Shown in pieces: positions 7,004-7,899 of a stretch of 7,899 nt of DNA (the stretch's first letter is position 1; each line of letters starts with the position of its first letter). Source of the DNA: Tannerellaceae bacterium. GTDB taxonomy: Bacteria > Bacteroidota > Bacteroidia > Bacteroidales > Tannerellaceae. Below the pieces are notes generated by a model. That model searched no databases. It saw only the letters and a program-made list of their open reading frames with translations, and was not told the DNA's origin. The stretch is from positions 1 through 7,899 of the forward strand of contig JAITAD010000034.1 in NCBI GenBank assembly GCA_031284275.1, read 5' to 3'. The position numbers were made by a program, and so were the translations under genes.

Positions 7004-7033
7004 TTTGTTTGACGTGTATATTTACTTGCTTTG
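7004..7033 (+). promoter_or_regulatory. Candidate promoter for panC
   Basis: A TTTG at 7004-7007 (with a second at 7008-7011) is followed 18 bases later by TTGCTTTG at 7026-7033, which resembles the Bacteroidetes -33 TTTG / -7 TAnnTTTG arrangement with one mismatch in the -7 box. It ends 23 bases before the panC ATG. The assignment is by similarity and position. Confidence 0.45.
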
Positions 7034-7056
7034 CGGCTTCGTAAGACTGATTGACA

Positions 7057-7899
7057 ATGGAGATAGTAGAGCGGATAGATGTTCTGCACGATCGGCTTGC
7101 GGCGGCAAGGCGGGCAGGGAAGGAGGTAGGGTTCGTCCCGACGATGGGGGCTTTGCACGATGGACATATGAGCCTGATGAAGTTTTGTCGGGAAGAGAAT
7201 GAGGTGTGCGTGGCGAGTATTTTCGTCAATCCTGCGCAATTCAATAATCAGGAGGACTTGCGGACGTACCCGCGGACACTTGAGGCGGATTGTGCGTTGT
7301 TGGAAAAGGAAGGATGTGACTTTGTGTTCGCCCCTTCGGTGGAGGAGGTATACCCAACACCGGACTTGCGGACGTTCGACTACGGATCACTCACACGGCG
7401 TTTGGAAGGTGAGTTCAGGCCGGGACATTTCGATGGCGTTCTGCGGGTGGTAAGCCGACTGTTCGATATCGTGTGGCCTGCACGAGCATATTTCGGCCGA
7501 AAGGATTATCAGCAGTTCCTCGTCGTTCGGGAGTTTGTGCAACGGGAAGGGTTGGCTATCACCTTGCGGCCGTGTCCGACGGTACGCCTGAAAAGTGGGT
7601 TGGCGTTCAGTTCCCGAAATGTGCGGTTGGGGGCGGATGGAGTCGCCGTATCCGCATTGATAAACAGAATATTGCGAAAAACGCTAACGGAACGGCGAGG
7701 GAAGACGCCGGCGGAGGCGAAGGCTTTTGTGATACGGGAACTTTCAATGGCTCCGGAGTTCAAGGTGGAGTATTTCGATATCGTGAATGCTTATACGTTG
7801 GAGTCGGCGGCCGATTGGACGGATCCATTCCCGAAAGTGGGATTGATAGCGGTCTACGTGAAAGGGGTACGGCTGATTGACCATATTGCTTACGATGAG
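7057..7899 (+). CDS. panC: Pantoate--beta-alanine ligase (pantothenate synthetase), C-terminal tip cut by window end
   Basis: The enzyme joins pantoate and beta-alanine using ATP, through a pantoyl-adenylate, to make pantothenate, the precursor of coenzyme A. The frame is open from ATG 7057 to the last base, 281 codons without a stop. The usual length is about 280-285 residues, so only a few residues and the stop are probably missing. Motifs: PTMGALHDGH at 28-37 with the HxGH pair H34/H37, SIFVNPAQF at 54-62, YPRTLEAD at 71-78, LEGEFRPGHFDGV at 116-128, YFGRKDYQQ at 145-153, and SGLAFSSRN at 180-188 (the KMSKS-like loop). The C-terminal domain ends in VRLIDHIAYDE, as in other PanC proteins. 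Departures from common forms are R148 (usually E or Q in FG-x-KD) and F184 (often M or L). It is divergent from the synthase-like gene; panD often lies next to panC in other genomes and could follow outside the window. Confidence 0.95.
   Translation, partial: MEIVERIDVLHDRLAAARRAGKEVGFVPTMGALHDGHMSLMKFCREENEVCVASIFVNPAQFNNQEDLRTYPRTLEADCALLEKEGCDFVFAPSVEEVYPTPDLRTFDYGSLTRRLEGEFRPGHFDGVLRVVSRLFDIVWPARAYFGRKDYQQFLVVREFVQREGLAITLRPCPTVRLKSGLAFSSRNVRLGADGVAVSALINRILRKTLTERRGKTPAEAKAFVIRELSMAPEFKVEYFDIVNAYTLESAADWTDPFPKVGLIAVYVKGVRLIDHIAYDE

Noticed and set aside
6964..7239. N-terminal extension of the synthase-like frame to 7239
   Set aside because: The extra 92 codons run antisense through the start of panC and over the promoter region; family homology begins at the ATG at 6963.
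7473..7880. 135-codon plus-strand open frame
   Set aside because: It lies out of frame inside panC, whose own frame is open with all family motifs, so it is a shadow and not evidence of a frameshift in panC.

Overview
This window looks like chromosomal DNA of a Bacteroidota member, most likely order Bacteroidales, at a GC content I judge by eye to be a little above 50%. Four things point there. Two genes belong to families largely confined to the phylum (DUF2851 and the DUF4270 lipoprotein). A ~270-residue 'glycogen synthase' N-terminal homologue is of the Bacteroidales kind. Intergenic regions carry TAnnTTTG-like -7 promoter elements. Start codons mostly lack strong Shine-Dalgarno sequences. 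I cannot name a genus.

Layout, left to right. The 3' part of a 5S rRNA gene (+) ends an rRNA operon that begins outside the window. A perfect 15-bp hairpin separates it from a convergent minus-strand pair, rfbD then prfC (dTDP-4-dehydrorhamnose reductase and peptide chain release factor 3). A 97-bp divergent promoter region leads to a plus-strand pair, asd then a DUF2851 gene (aspartate-semialdehyde dehydrogenase and a protein of unknown function). That pair runs tail to tail into a minus-strand pair: the glycogen-synthase-like gene, overlapped by 20 bp by a DUF4270 lipoprotein gene. A 93-bp divergent region then leads to panC (+), which the window edge cuts very near its end.

These are housekeeping and core-metabolism genes: translation termination, dTDP-rhamnose supply for surface glycans, the aspartate amino-acid family, pantothenate synthesis, and a possible glycan or envelope pair. 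I see no mobile element, CRISPR array, phage gene or toxin-antitoxin module. All intergenic gaps are under 100 bp, so there is no long gene-free stretch.

The most interesting details lie inside ordinary genes. The RF3 lacks about 50 residues between its G4 and G5 motifs. The 'glycogen synthase' has lost the KTGGL nucleotide-sugar motif and the whole C-terminal domain. The DUF2851 protein has a nuclease-like residue pattern plus a C-terminal cysteine cluster. The + strand is strongly G-rich whatever the gene direction, which fits it being the leading strand and gives minus-strand genes long antisense open frames that are not genes.
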